This document shows positions 7,730 through 16,986 of a stretch of DNA of 24,110 nucleotides, in pieces. Position numbers and translations under genes: made by a program. The stretch comes from JALRAP01 sp046302815 (GTDB taxonomy: Bacteria > Bacteroidota > Bacteroidia > AKYH767-A > OLB10). How positions within the stretch are numbered: position 1 is the stretch's first letter; every line of letters begins with the position of its first letter. The stretch is taken from NCBI GenBank assembly GCA_046302815.1, contig JBKCHO010000046.1, forward strand, positions 1-24,110, in the 5' to 3' direction. Under the pieces are notes generated by a model. It searched no databases. It had not been told where the DNA came from and worked only from the letters and a program-made list of their open reading frames with translations.

Positions 7730-9370
7730 TTATTTAACCTTATCAGATGGATTGGGTTGTAGCTTAAGTTCCTTGCGGATTCCTTTCTCACCCTCATCAC
7801 CAACCACAATTATCTCCTCCTCTAACCTACCCATTTTAGGAGAGCGAGCTTTCAACTTGTAGGTACCTGGAGATAACAAAACGAATATCTCAGAGGCAGG
7901 TCCTGCGGGCTCCATGATTGCAATGATTTCTCCGGTCGACTCTTTAACCACACTACACACCGCATCCTTGGCAGGCATTCCAGCAGCATTCAACACCGAG
8001 GCCCTGAAAAGTGTACCGGCGTTTTTAACCAAAGGTTCTTTCATTGAGAAATACCAAATATCCAAGTCCCCTAATCCACCTGGCTTCCAATCGGAAACAT
8101 AACCGGTTCTTCCATTAGACGAAAGAGTAAAGTACTGGTTATCCAAGGCATTGTTCAAAGGATATCCGATGTTGAATGGCTTTTCCCAAGCAGATGCATC
8201 AGATGCCCTTGATGTCATAAATATATCGTAGCCTCCCATACTGGTATGTCCTTGCGAAGCGAAAAACAAGGTTTTGCCATCATGCCAAATCACAGGGTTA
8301 TCCTCATTGTATTTGGTATTAACGCTGTTGCCAAGATTTACGGGCGAAGACCATTTGCCAGACTCATCCTTTTGAATCATGTAAATGTCCTTACCACCCA
8401 ATCCACCTTTGATTCCTTCGGCAGCAAAAAACACCCTTTTGCCATCATTGGTCATACATGCTCCTGTTTCTATGGTTTTGGTTTGAAGGGAGGGATCTAG
8501 TAAAACCGCTTTAATCCAAGTCTTGCCTTGTTGTTCTGAAACAAAAATATCGCCGGCGTTAGCCATATCATGTTTGTGTACAAAGAGTTTGTCACCATTG
8601 GTATTCATTCCGGTTGAAACATCAAAAAACTCCGAATTGATGGAGATGCCGGCATTCTTTGCTTTGGTCCAACCGCTATCGGTTTTAGACGACCAGTATA
8701 CATCGGGATAAACCTCTCCGAATTCATCAGCTAACCCACCCATGTTACCCTTTCTGCCAGAGGTAAAGAAGACAACCGTATCAACTGCCATGGAAACACA
8801 TGCGTAATCAGGACCGGTGGAATTCAAACTCTTCCCTGGATTTGTAAATGTGACATCCAAAGGCTTAAGGGAGTAGTCCCTGGCATTGAAGCAATATTCT
8901 TGATGCATTTCAAAATTGAGCTTAGCATCCATCTTGCCCTTGTTGACCTCTTTGAATTTGTCAAATGCATCGATGGCCTCATCATAAAGTCCTGCACCAA
9001 GAAGGGCCTTACCCAAATAATAATAGGTTTCCTTGGGGGCTTCCTTTTTATCTGCCACCTTGGTTAGGTATTGAATCGCTTCAGACTTATCTACATTGGT
9101 GTTAACAATACAAACTCCGTATCGATACAAATACTCCACATTCTCCGAATCGTAATTTACGAGCAACTTATATTGTTCGCGAGCACCATTCCAATTGGGA
9201 ATTTTAAACATATCTGCAGCCACCTTGGAAGTTTCGGATGCTTGTTCCTTGGTTAGCTTAGGAACCGTTCCTTTACGGTTGGTTTGGGAATACGCATCCA
9301 ATGATACCATTGAACAAATAAGAATTACAAAACCCAGATGGAGTTTGAGTGCAGTTGCCATTTTCATCAT
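7730..9370 (-). CDS. TPR and PD40 beta-propeller periplasmic protein, PorE-like without OmpA domain
   Basis: A 546-residue exported protein with a Sec signal peptide (about 1-29, ending DAYSQ). Tetratricopeptide-like helices occupy about 45-165 (with YYYLGKALLGAGLYDEAIDAF). A WD40-like (PD40) beta-propeller spans about 190-440 with repeats such as DGKRVFFAAEG...GGKDIYM and DGKTLFFASQG...GGYDIFM. The last 90 residues form a CNA-B/carboxypeptidase-regulatory-like beta domain. This is the order found in the T9SS accessory protein PorE and its many OmpA-family paralogues, but the C-terminal OmpA peptidoglycan-binding domain is absent and no remnant lies between its stop and the next gene. Possible starts are the ATGs at codons 1, 2 and 4. 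It follows the E2 gene by 11 bases. A scaffold role in the periplasm is inference. Confidence 0.88.
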   Translation of the reverse strand: MMKMATALKLHLGFVILICSMVSLDAYSQTNRKGTVPKLTKEQASETSKVAADMFKIPNWNGAREQYKLLVNYDSENVEYLYRYGVCIVNTNVDKSEAIQYLTKVADKKEAPKETYYYLGKALLGAGLYDEAIDAFDKFKEVNKGKMDAKLNFEMHQEYCFNARDYSLKPLDVTFTNPGKSLNSTGPDYACVSMAVDTVVFFTSGRKGNMGGLADEFGEVYPDVYWSSKTDSGWTKAKNAGISINSEFFDVSTGMNTNGDKLFVHKHDMANAGDIFVSEQQGKTWIKAVLLDPSLQTKTIETGACMTNDGKRVFFAAEGIKGGLGGKDIYMIQKDESGKWSSPVNLGNSVNTKYNEDNPVIWHDGKTLFFASQGHTSMGGYDIFMTSRASDASAWEKPFNIGYPLNNALDNQYFTLSSNGRTGYVSDWKPGGLGDLDIWYFSMKEPLVKNAGTLFRASVLNAAGMPAKDAVCSVVKESTGEIIAIMEPAGPASEIFVLLSPGTYKLKARSPKMGRLEEEIIVVGDEGEKGIRKELKLQPNPSDKVK

Positions 9371-9381
9371 AGATAAAATTT

Positions 9382-10737
9382 TCAGATTTCCCTGTTAATG
9401 TCAAATTGTTCGAGGTAATCAGCCACACGACGAACAAAACTTCCGCCTAAAGCACCGTCGATGACCCTGTGATCGTAAGAGTGAGATAAGAACATCATGT
9501 GTCTGATACCAATCGTATCGCCATAGGGAGTTTCAATAACAGCCGGTTTTTTTCGGATGGCTCCAACTGCCATGATGGCCACTTGCGGCTGAGGAATGAT
9601 GGGAGTACCCATTACATTACCAAAGCTTCCTACATTGGTTAGTGTGTAGGTACCACCCTGAATCTCCTCTGGTGCCAATTTTCCGGCTCTAGCCCTATTT
9701 GCCAAGTCGTTTACAGACTTGGTTAATCCCAGCAAATTCATGCGATCTGCATTTTTTATTACCGGCACAATAAGGTTGCCGGAGGGAAGAGCCGCAGCCA
9801 TTCCGATGTTGATATTCTTTTTTACAATGATATTCGTACCATCGACCGATACATTGATCATAGGAAAATCTCTGATGGCGCGGGCGATGGCCTCGATGAA
9901 AATTGGTGTAAAGGTGATTTTCTCGTTTTCTCTTTTCTCAAATGAATTTTTAATCTTGTTTCTCCACATTACGAGGTTCGTCACATCGGCCTCAACATAC
10001 GAAGTCACATGGGGAGATGTACGCTTAGACATCACCATGTGCTCGGCGATAATCTTGCGCATACGATCCATTTCGATGATTTCGACATCACCGTTTAAAG
10101 AAACCCCGATACCAGTAGCAGTATTAGTAGCAGTTGTAGCAGCTGCAGGAGCAACTGATGGGGCTTGAGCAACTACAGGAGCAGGTACAGAGGCAATAGG
10201 TTGAATTCCCGTTTTGCGTCGCTCCAAAAATATCATTACATCTTTTTTAGTCACCCTACCTTCGGCGCCTGTACCAGTAATGGAATCGAGCTCGGTCTGA
10301 CTTATTTTCTCCTCTTTGGCGATGGTTCTCACCAAAGGAGAGTAAAACCTGTTTTCGGAATTCGAAATAGTTGAGGAGGATATAGAATCTGATGCATGAA
10401 CAAACGGAACAGGTGTTGAAGCCAGAGCTGGCGCCGAAGCCTCAGCGGGCTGTGGCTTTGTATCGTTAATTGCCGGAGTAGATACCTGAGAAGCGGCGCC
10501 GGTTTCTATCGTGGCGATAACACTGCCTACTTGAACAACATCTCCTTCTTTGAATAGGATTTTGGTGATAGTGCCAGCTACTGACGATGGAACCTCCGAA
10601 TCAACTTTATCGGTGGCAATCTCCAAAACGGATTCATCCGCCTCAACCTTGTCGCCTTCTTTCTTCAACCATTTGATAATGGTAGCTTCGGCGACACTCT
10701 CACCCATTTTGGGCATTTTCATTTCCACCTGTGACAT
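9382..10737 (-). CDS. 2-oxo acid dehydrogenase complex, E2 component (dihydrolipoamide acyltransferase)
   Basis: The E2 core enzyme transfers an acyl group from E1 to CoA through a lipoyl arm. In the 451-residue protein the order is: one lipoyl domain (1-80, lipoyl lysine K44 in ATDKVDSEV), an Ala/Pro-rich linker, a peripheral subunit-binding domain (about 131-173, FYSPLVRTIAKEE...GRVTKKDV), a second Ala/Pro/Thr-rich linker (about 178-210), and the catalytic domain (about 215-451) with the active-site motif DHRVIDG (H423, D427). A single lipoyl domain and the MPKMGES start fit a branched-chain or 2-oxoglutarate-type E2; the exact substrate cannot be fixed, and E1 and E3 are not nearby. In Bacteroidota such orphan E2 genes are common. 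The 128-base upstream gap holds a possible promoter element. Confidence 0.93.
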   Translation of the reverse strand: MSQVEMKMPKMGESVAEATIIKWLKKEGDKVEADESVLEIATDKVDSEVPSSVAGTITKILFKEGDVVQVGSVIATIETGAASQVSTPAINDTKPQPAEASAPALASTPVPFVHASDSISSSTISNSENRFYSPLVRTIAKEEKISQTELDSITGTGAEGRVTKKDVMIFLERRKTGIQPIASVPAPVVAQAPSVAPAAATTATNTATGIGVSLNGDVEIIEMDRMRKIIAEHMVMSKRTSPHVTSYVEADVTNLVMWRNKIKNSFEKRENEKITFTPIFIEAIARAIRDFPMINVSVDGTNIIVKKNINIGMAAALPSGNLIVPVIKNADRMNLLGLTKSVNDLANRARAGKLAPEEIQGGTYTLTNVGSFGNVMGTPIIPQPQVAIMAVGAIRKKPAVIETPYGDTIGIRHMMFLSHSYDHRVIDGALGGSFVRRVADYLEQFDINREI

Positions 10738-10792
10738 AGCTTTCTTGTTTTCAGTGATTTACAGAGCAAATGAGAATTCAGTTGCTCGATAG

Positions 10793-10800
10793 CAAAAATA
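10793..10800 (-). promoter_or_regulatory. Candidate -7 element (TAnnTTTG) for the E2 gene
   Basis: Read on the minus strand this is TATTTTTG, an exact match to TAnnTTTG, 55 bases before the E2 start. The nearest upstream TTG on that strand (10816-10818) is only 15 bases away, which is short for the usual spacing, so the call is tentative. Confidence 0.3.
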
Positions 10801-10865
10801 GGAAAAAGAGGGCTCCAATAGATGCTTTGAGGAAGCCTAACTTAATCGATTTTAACTGTTGTTTA

Positions 10866-11516
10866 TCAGCCTTTTGCGTCGGCCAAAAACTTAGCCAATC
10901 CAATGTCGGTTAAAGGATGCTTCAAGAGATCTGTAATAGCAGACAAGGGACAGGTGGCCACATCTGCACCAGCCTCAGCGCAGCGAATGATGTGCATTGC
11001 ATGACGAATTGAGGCAGCCAAAACTTGAGTCTTGTAACCATAGTTGTCGTATATGTGCACAATCTGTTCAATCAATTGTACGCCATCATAACTCACATCG
11101 TCGAGTCGGCCGATAAAAGGAGACACATAAGTGGCACCAGCTTTTGCCGCCAAAAGTGCTTGGCCTGGCGAGAACACCAATGTGCAGTTTGTCTTGATCC
11201 CTTTGGAGGAAAAATACCTCAAAGCCTTCACGCCGTCCTTTATCATCGGTATTTTGACTACGATTTGAGGATGCAAAGAGGCTAATGCTTCACCTTCCCG
11301 AATCATCCCATCCAAATCGGTTGAAATCACCTCCGCACTGATATCCCCTCCGGGAACTAGGTTACAAATGTCGACATAGTGTTTTTTAACAGCATCGTCG
11401 CCCCGAATACCTTCTTTGGCCATAAGGGATGGATTGGTTGTAACTCCATCAAGAACCCCAAGCTCTTGGGCTTCCTTGATTTGGGAAAGGTTGGCAGTGT
11501 CAATGAAGAATTTCAT
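10866..11516 (-). CDS. tal: Transaldolase (small FSA/TalC-type)
   Basis: A 216-residue single-domain TIM-barrel aldolase of transaldolase subfamily 3, the length of FSA/TalC proteins. Visible residues are D6 in FFIDTANL, T27-N28 in GVTTNPS, and the Schiff-base lysine K88 in VVKIP. Family knowledge separates two activities by two positions: true transaldolases have Glu and Phe, fructose-6-phosphate aldolase has Gln and Tyr. Here they are E62 (ISAEV) and F134 (SPFIGRLDD), which favours transaldolase, working in the non-oxidative pentose phosphate pathway in the cytoplasm. Automatic annotation would often name it fsa. It lies between aat (79 bases upstream) and the E2 gene on the same strand and shares no pathway with them. 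Confidence 0.92.
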   Translation of the reverse strand: MKFFIDTANLSQIKEAQELGVLDGVTTNPSLMAKEGIRGDDAVKKHYVDICNLVPGGDISAEVISTDLDGMIREGEALASLHPQIVVKIPMIKDGVKALRYFSSKGIKTNCTLVFSPGQALLAAKAGATYVSPFIGRLDDVSYDGVQLIEQIVHIYDNYGYKTQVLAASIRHAMHIIRCAEAGADVATCPLSAITDLLKHPLTDIGLAKFLADAKG

Positions 11517-11595
11517 GTGGATTGGGGTTAGGTTTCAAAATTATAAAAATCCCCCTTCAAATCCGTCTCCTACATATCAACACCATGCTAAGAAG

Positions 11596-12228
11596 TCATA
11601 AATACTCGCCGTCCCAGTTAAAACGACAATCCAAATTGATGGCTTGTTCCAATTTTTCCAAAAATTCGGTACGCGGAATCTCAATGGCGCCGTACCTTTC
11701 TACATTCTCATTGATGTATTGGGTATCCAAAAGCCTAAAGCCGTTTTTGACAAGTATCTGCACCAAATAATGAAATGCCACTTTAGAGGCATTGGACTCC
11801 AATGAGAACATCGACTCGCCGAAAAAGACACCACCGATACACATTCCGTACAAGCCACCAACCAATTTTCCTTGCTTAAAAGCTTCCACCGAATGGGCAA
11901 AGCCCAATTTATGCGCTTCGGTGTAAACCTGAATCATCTCCTCCGATATCCAAACCCCATCTGATGGATGTCGAGGTTTAGCACATTGTCGCATCACCTC
12001 ATCGAATGATGTATCGATACGAATCTCGAATTCCTTCCGATTGAGCACCGGTTTCAACGATTTGGATGGCTTGTAATTCTCAAAAGGTATGATGGCTCGA
12101 GGATCTGGGTAATGCCATTGAATACCGTACGACTTAGACCACATAGGGAAGTAGCCAAGAGAATAAGTCGAAACCAGCTTAAGACCTATTTGCTCTAGAT
12201 GAGAATCATCTCCATTGGTAACGGCCAT
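11596..12228 (-). CDS. aat: Leucyl/phenylalanyl-tRNA-protein transferase
   Basis: Aat adds Leu or Phe from aminoacyl-tRNA to the N-terminus of proteins that begin with Lys or Arg, marking them for ClpS-ClpAP. The 210-residue protein has the usual length and motifs: GYFPM (25-29), the PDPRAIIP stretch (41-48), GVWISEEM (91-98), AHSVEAF (111-117), LVGGLYG...GGVFFGESMFS (122-142) and NASK (146-149), then LLDTQYINENVERYGA near the end. The start at 12228 leaves a short N-terminal extension before the conserved region. The adaptor that reads its product, clpS, is encoded about 11 kb away at 23526-23825. No clear promoter was found in the 143-base AT-rich gap upstream. Confidence 0.95.
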   Translation of the reverse strand: MAVTNGDDSHLEQIGLKLVSTYSLGYFPMWSKSYGIQWHYPDPRAIIPFENYKPSKSLKPVLNRKEFEIRIDTSFDEVMRQCAKPRHPSDGVWISEEMIQVYTEAHKLGFAHSVEAFKQGKLVGGLYGMCIGGVFFGESMFSLESNASKVAFHYLVQILVKNGFRLLDTQYINENVERYGAIEIPRTEFLEKLEQAINLDCRFNWDGEYL

Positions 12229-12371
12229 TCAATGAATTTAAATTATTGCCGGAATTGGGAAACCTAAGTTCAATAATTGGGAAAAGATATAAATGATGAC
12301 AAACAATGGATAATCGAGTAATTTTTTATATAGAATAAACCAATATACTTGACTTCATAAATAAATCGATT

Positions 12372-14084
12372 TCATCTTAATATTTGCGAGTCCATCCATC
12401 TAAGTCGATCAATTAGAAATTTTTTTAATCGCTGAATTTCTTCATCATAGTTTCTTGGCAATTTTGCATAAGGCCAAAAATTATCTCTAGGCCATTTGTA
12501 TTTGCTACGATGATTCTTTTCATGTATTGAAACCATACTAACCAAACTATCCACCTTGTTCAATACGGCAGAATCAGATAAATGATTCCTTCTCAATGTT
12601 GCGTATCTTTTATTAAAAAACGCAGTAAAATCCTTATGCTTGAAAAGATTCGTCCAAAAATCGTCTACATCTTCACCGCTAGAAAAAATCCATCCTGCTA
12701 TATCAGAACCTCGTCTATCGTTAGTGACTGCACATGATAAATTAAAATCCCAAATTGGACCAGCATATATTTTGGAATCAGATGATTCACACCGCATGTG
12801 AAAAAAAGTACTAAGGCGATATGCATCAACATTTTTCATTAACTCTTGTAGAATAATGAAATCGCTAAATGAAAGAAAATCCAATTTATCAACCAATAGA
12901 CAACCTGTATCCTTAGCACACATCTCCATGTTCTCAAGTAGAGAAGCAACCTTTTCGTAATATCCGGAATTCCTTAACTCGGTTCTTGGTGGACCATGAA
13001 CTATAGCCCACCCTAAAGAATGAGACACGACCGAATCCTTAGTATCTACATTCCCAATCTCAGCCAAAAAAGGTAGGCAAGGCTGATTATATCCAGGGTT
13101 AATCTGTCTAGTGAAATCCAATTTCAAAGATTTATGGTCGATTTTCTCCATAAGGTAGAATAGACCCATGTAATTGCCATTGATGATTACCTCGACAGGA
13201 TAAGATCTGGAAGAATAATGCCCAAAGGATCTGGATAAGTCATATGCAAGCACATTCCTTATTAATGATAAATCCAAATAAGGTGCGTAAAGAATCCAAT
13301 TCGTAGATGGCAAAGAGTTCTCGATAATAGCTGAAAAATCGACATTATTCCTAAACTTGAGTGAATAAGAAACCTGGCTGAAATCAATTGATGTACTGCC
13401 TCTGGCTTCAATTCCCATGTCAAATTCCTCTACCTGGTTATTTTTCCGAATCCATTTCAAGGTAGATTCAATCTTGGGTTCGTCAGGAACCAAGGGACCG
13501 TTCACATTGATGATGAATCGATCGCCAGCAAAACGCAATGAATCGGCAGTTTTAAACTGAGCCGAGTAGTTAATGGTTTCAAAATTCAAAGCCTGGGAAT
13601 ACCCTTCAAGACGAAATTTTGCTATCTCGCTTCGTTTAACTTGATCAGCGGAACTGAATTTGATCTCGATTGAATTTGAGCCTTTATTTAATAACTTAAA
13701 GAATATATCCTTAGAAATAATGGGGGAGAAAGCGTTATAGCCCGAAATCGGCGAAAAGGTGGAATCATTCTCGCCCAATGTCGGCTCTGGCTTATAAAAA
13801 GGGGCCAAATCCCTACCGTTGATAACAATATCGAATGCCTTCACACCTTTCGCAATAAAACGAAACTCGACAAAAAAACCAGGGTCTGAAATACTGAAAT
13901 CCGTTTTTGCTGATATGATATTTCCATTCGAATCCTCTACCAAATCCCAATCAGACATAGAGGGTGTGAGTCGCCTCCATCCTGGTCCAAAAAAAAGCCA
14001 TGCTACAAACAATGCTGAAAGCACCAATCCGATGAATACAACCCTTAAAATCCACTTAAATTTGAAACCAAACACAACCTTCAT
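12372..14084 (-). CDS. CotH kinase family protein, membrane-anchored
   Basis: A 570-residue protein with a short cytoplasmic start, one transmembrane segment (about 11-33, WILRVVFIGLVLSALFVAWLF) and an exported body. Residues about 60-200 form beta-rich sequence of unknown type. Residues about 220-500 match the CotH kinase family: MGIEARGSTS...SYSLKFRN (223-245), NWILYAPYLDLSLIRNVLAYD (262-282), PVEVIINGNYMGLFYLMEKID (296-316) and PIWDFNLS (443-450), where the aspartate fits the metal-binding position. CotH proteins are atypical kinases (Bacillus CotH phosphorylates spore coat proteins); outside spore formers their role is mostly unknown. It follows the larger CotH gene after 11 bases, so both are probably one operon. 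The DNA is much richer in A and T than dnaE/dinB. Confidence 0.88.
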   Translation of the reverse strand: MKVVFGFKFKWILRVVFIGLVLSALFVAWLFFGPGWRRLTPSMSDWDLVEDSNGNIISAKTDFSISDPGFFVEFRFIAKGVKAFDIVINGRDLAPFYKPEPTLGENDSTFSPISGYNAFSPIISKDIFFKLLNKGSNSIEIKFSSADQVKRSEIAKFRLEGYSQALNFETINYSAQFKTADSLRFAGDRFIINVNGPLVPDEPKIESTLKWIRKNNQVEEFDMGIEARGSTSIDFSQVSYSLKFRNNVDFSAIIENSLPSTNWILYAPYLDLSLIRNVLAYDLSRSFGHYSSRSYPVEVIINGNYMGLFYLMEKIDHKSLKLDFTRQINPGYNQPCLPFLAEIGNVDTKDSVVSHSLGWAIVHGPPRTELRNSGYYEKVASLLENMEMCAKDTGCLLVDKLDFLSFSDFIILQELMKNVDAYRLSTFFHMRCESSDSKIYAGPIWDFNLSCAVTNDRRGSDIAGWIFSSGEDVDDFWTNLFKHKDFTAFFNKRYATLRRNHLSDSAVLNKVDSLVSMVSIHEKNHRSKYKWPRDNFWPYAKLPRNYDEEIQRLKKFLIDRLRWMDSQILR

Positions 14085-14095
14085 TAATCACCAAA

Positions 14096-16903
14096 TTAAT
14101 TTTCAGAAAACAGCAATTTTCCTTCCTTATCATATATTCCGATTGGTCTTTTAAGCTTGTTTTTCGATTTGAATAAAGGCCCTACAATATCCTTTTTATC
14201 AAATCCACTACGCTTACCAAAACAAACCTTAACCTTTCCACCGTTCATAATCATAGTTTTCGTGGGAAATGAAAATAACTTTTCGTCGTTATAAGCAAGA
14301 TAGCAACCACCAAGGTCAATCGGGAAAAGAGAATTGATATGGATAGTGAATATCGAATCAGTAATTGAGCAATAAAATATTTTCCTTAGATCATAAAACA
14401 AAGAATCCTTGTCTGATGAAACGGGATAATATGGTGTGTGAGCAAGATCAAAAATTTGACTATTACACAAATTACCAAAATAATTTCTTCGCTCTGAGGT
14501 GCCTTCTGTCAATTTGGAATTTCCATCAATTTGAAAATACTTCTGTCCTTCGTTAATTTTAAAAATATTCCCTAGAGCCATAACACTCCCCCCCATTTCA
14601 TATCCATCATCCTTTGTTTTTGCGGAAATACAAATGCCATTGTTAACAAAGACATTGGAAAAAAGCTCCAAAGTGGATGAATCCTTGACCTCACAACCGA
14701 TTCGATTCGAATAAATCATATTGCCGATAACTGAAATGCTTTGAGATTTTCCGGTCTTGTCTACGCCGACGGAAATAGACTTGTCAAAACAATTTGTTAT
14801 CAAATTACCTATTATTTTTACATTCCTGCAATTATTCAAATCAATGGCATCATCGCCGGAATTCTCAACCCAATTTCCTTTTACAATACCGGAATCGGCC
14901 GAAATAAGCTCAATAGCATCAGGAACTTTTATGAAGATTGAATTCTTAACTTCCGAAAAACCTTTGTGCAAGTTTATACCCTCGCCTGTCTGATTGCCCA
15001 TAAATCGACACGAGTCCATGGATATAATGCTATTATTGCTCCAAACCAGGGATGGCCTTCCCTCAAATCTATTCAAATCTGAAAGGAAGTTGTAAAAAAC
15101 AATGTTTTTCATCGAGACTTTACATGAATGCATAACAAGTCTACCGTTCGAAAAATCAATATGGCTTATAATTTGGTGGTTGGAATCGCCCATGAGTTCT
15201 AATACACCCCAATTTGATGAACTCGCCGATCTTAAAAAAATCCTTTCACTTGTCTTGCCTTGAGCAAGCAGTTTTCCATAAATCCTAATATTCACATTCG
15301 GATTTAAATATATCCTTGCACCCGGTTCAATAATCATATTTTGATTTTCATTCACAACAAAATCCCGCTCTAATAAATACGGAGATCCTTGTTTTGAAAA
15401 CCGTAATTCATTTCCTTCAGAAGGGGGGCGACTAGGCTTGGTCTCGATAGTAAAATAATAGTGTCTACCATAACCTGTGAGATATTTTTCCCCTTTTCTG
15501 GCCAAAACTTTATAAAACCATTTACCAGAATCCAAGGGCTTAGGCAGACTGAACAAACTGTCAGCTCCAACCTTATATACTTTGGTTTTTTCATCTGGAA
15601 AATCAAATATGCGGCTGACTCGAACTTCATATTCAATTCCGTTTTTTTTATCATCGGGAATCCTAGTCCAATAAATTGTCGGATAATACATCGGCTCCCG
15701 CGTTAAATCAACAACAGAAAATGGCTGCAACTCGCCTTTTATATCATTCATACATTTCTTGAATGCTTTTCCGATATAATCAACTTCATTATCGACAGCC
15801 TTAGACCAATCTTCGACATCATTAATCTGGTCAGTTGTATCCATCGCCACATATGGCTTAAGCACGGACTTCAGCCTAACAGCATATTCCTCAAAGTCAA
15901 AGTCTCCAATCCTTTCATCAATTCTGACTAACTCCTTCTCAATGTCCAACATAAAATCCGGACTCATCAGCAGTTTTGATATCAATCCGTTGTCAGGCAC
16001 CGCCCCGTTATTCACCTCATAAAGCAGCTTCCAATCATAGGATGAGACAGTTTTATCCAAGTCCCATGGAAAAATACGCCACTTTCCATCACCATAGCCA
16101 TCCCTGTACATGTAATAATTATGATAATAGGTACTTCCATTACGAATGAAAAAGTTCAATGCAACATGACCAACCAAGTCTTGATAATCGAAGTGTGCCT
16201 TGACATATTTAAACATACCCTCAGGGCTACAGGTATCAATATCTTGAATCAAGTTAAACAAGTCATCCCATGAATCGCTACGATTTGTCTTTTTTTCCCA
16301 ATGAAAAGCTAAGCTATCAAATCGCGTCAAACTAGCTCCATCCTTAGCCGCTTTATACATATTAGCATCTGTGCTCAACCCTCTTTTCTTAAGGAAATCC
16401 TTATCCATATTCTCAACTCTCAAGAAAAGCCCGTAAAAATCACCGTTCAAATAAACCGGGGCATAAGAAGTCTCAAAGCAAACCAAATTCATTAATTCAA
16501 ACAATTTACTCGACAAGTGTTGCCGAACATATGTTTTATCCAGGTATTCAGCATTAAGATTGACCACCTCACTCTCCTTTTTATCTCCACCTAACTCCAA
16601 TTTCAACTTTATTGACTTCTTTGAAAAACCTCTAGAGCTATCACCTCGAACTCGCATCTTGGCTTTATACGACTTACCGCCCCTTTCAACCGTCGCATCA
16701 ATGTACCTATTGGAATAAGGATCCTGCATCAAACCATTCAAACTGTCGATATGGCATGTAATGCGATATTCAGCTATCTCAATCGATTTAATTTCCTTTT
16801 TTTTACCGCAAGATGAAAACAGCAATATGAAACAGGCTAAAAACCAAAGTGTAATTCGAAATACGGAAGCGGATCTACTATTAGCACAGCACATCATAAT
16901 CAT
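14096..16903 (-). CDS. CotH kinase family lipoprotein with right-handed beta-helix
   Basis: A 935-residue lipoprotein: hydrophobic segment about 14-29 and lipobox LLFSSC with C32. Residues about 40-400 are a CotH kinase domain, with MRVRGDSSRGFSKKSIKLKL (83-102), YVRQHLSSKLFELM (125-138), APVYLNGDFYGLFLRVENMD (148-167) and FPWDLDKT (278-285). Residues about 405-485 look like a fibronectin III-type domain (IYWTRIPDD...YEVRVSR...KWFYKVLA). Residues about 520-800 form a right-handed parallel beta-helix: it opens with MIIEPGARIYL and GKLLAQG, then has repeating SCRFMGN, NSIFIKV, GNWVENSGDDAIDL and GNMIYSN rungs. The helix may bind or process surface polysaccharide; this is inference. Several ATGs (codons 1, 3, 4) could start it. 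Confidence 0.9.
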   Translation of the reverse strand: MIMMCCANSRSASVFRITLWFLACFILLFSSCGKKKEIKSIEIAEYRITCHIDSLNGLMQDPYSNRYIDATVERGGKSYKAKMRVRGDSSRGFSKKSIKLKLELGGDKKESEVVNLNAEYLDKTYVRQHLSSKLFELMNLVCFETSYAPVYLNGDFYGLFLRVENMDKDFLKKRGLSTDANMYKAAKDGASLTRFDSLAFHWEKKTNRSDSWDDLFNLIQDIDTCSPEGMFKYVKAHFDYQDLVGHVALNFFIRNGSTYYHNYYMYRDGYGDGKWRIFPWDLDKTVSSYDWKLLYEVNNGAVPDNGLISKLLMSPDFMLDIEKELVRIDERIGDFDFEEYAVRLKSVLKPYVAMDTTDQINDVEDWSKAVDNEVDYIGKAFKKCMNDIKGELQPFSVVDLTREPMYYPTIYWTRIPDDKKNGIEYEVRVSRIFDFPDEKTKVYKVGADSLFSLPKPLDSGKWFYKVLARKGEKYLTGYGRHYYFTIETKPSRPPSEGNELRFSKQGSPYLLERDFVVNENQNMIIEPGARIYLNPNVNIRIYGKLLAQGKTSERIFLRSASSSNWGVLELMGDSNHQIISHIDFSNGRLVMHSCKVSMKNIVFYNFLSDLNRFEGRPSLVWSNNSIISMDSCRFMGNQTGEGINLHKGFSEVKNSIFIKVPDAIELISADSGIVKGNWVENSGDDAIDLNNCRNVKIIGNLITNCFDKSISVGVDKTGKSQSISVIGNMIYSNRIGCEVKDSSTLELFSNVFVNNGICISAKTKDDGYEMGGSVMALGNIFKINEGQKYFQIDGNSKLTEGTSERRNYFGNLCNSQIFDLAHTPYYPVSSDKDSLFYDLRKIFYCSITDSIFTIHINSLFPIDLGGCYLAYNDEKLFSFPTKTMIMNGGKVKVCFGKRSGFDKKDIVGPLFKSKNKLKRPIGIYDKEGKLLFSEN

Positions 16904-16986
16904 TTAACTAATTAATAAACTTTTATATCGCTAAGATACAAATTAAACACACCTATTCGGGTTACCGCACCCACGAAATCTCAATT

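Noticed and set aside
12229..12371. Promoter for aat in the AT-rich gap
   Set aside because: The best string on the minus strand is TATCTTTT, but no TTG lies at the required distance.
16904..16986. AATCATT near 16899 as a third operator copy
   Set aside because: Only one half-match, no second repeat 23 bases away, and it overlaps the start codon of the CotH lipoprotein.
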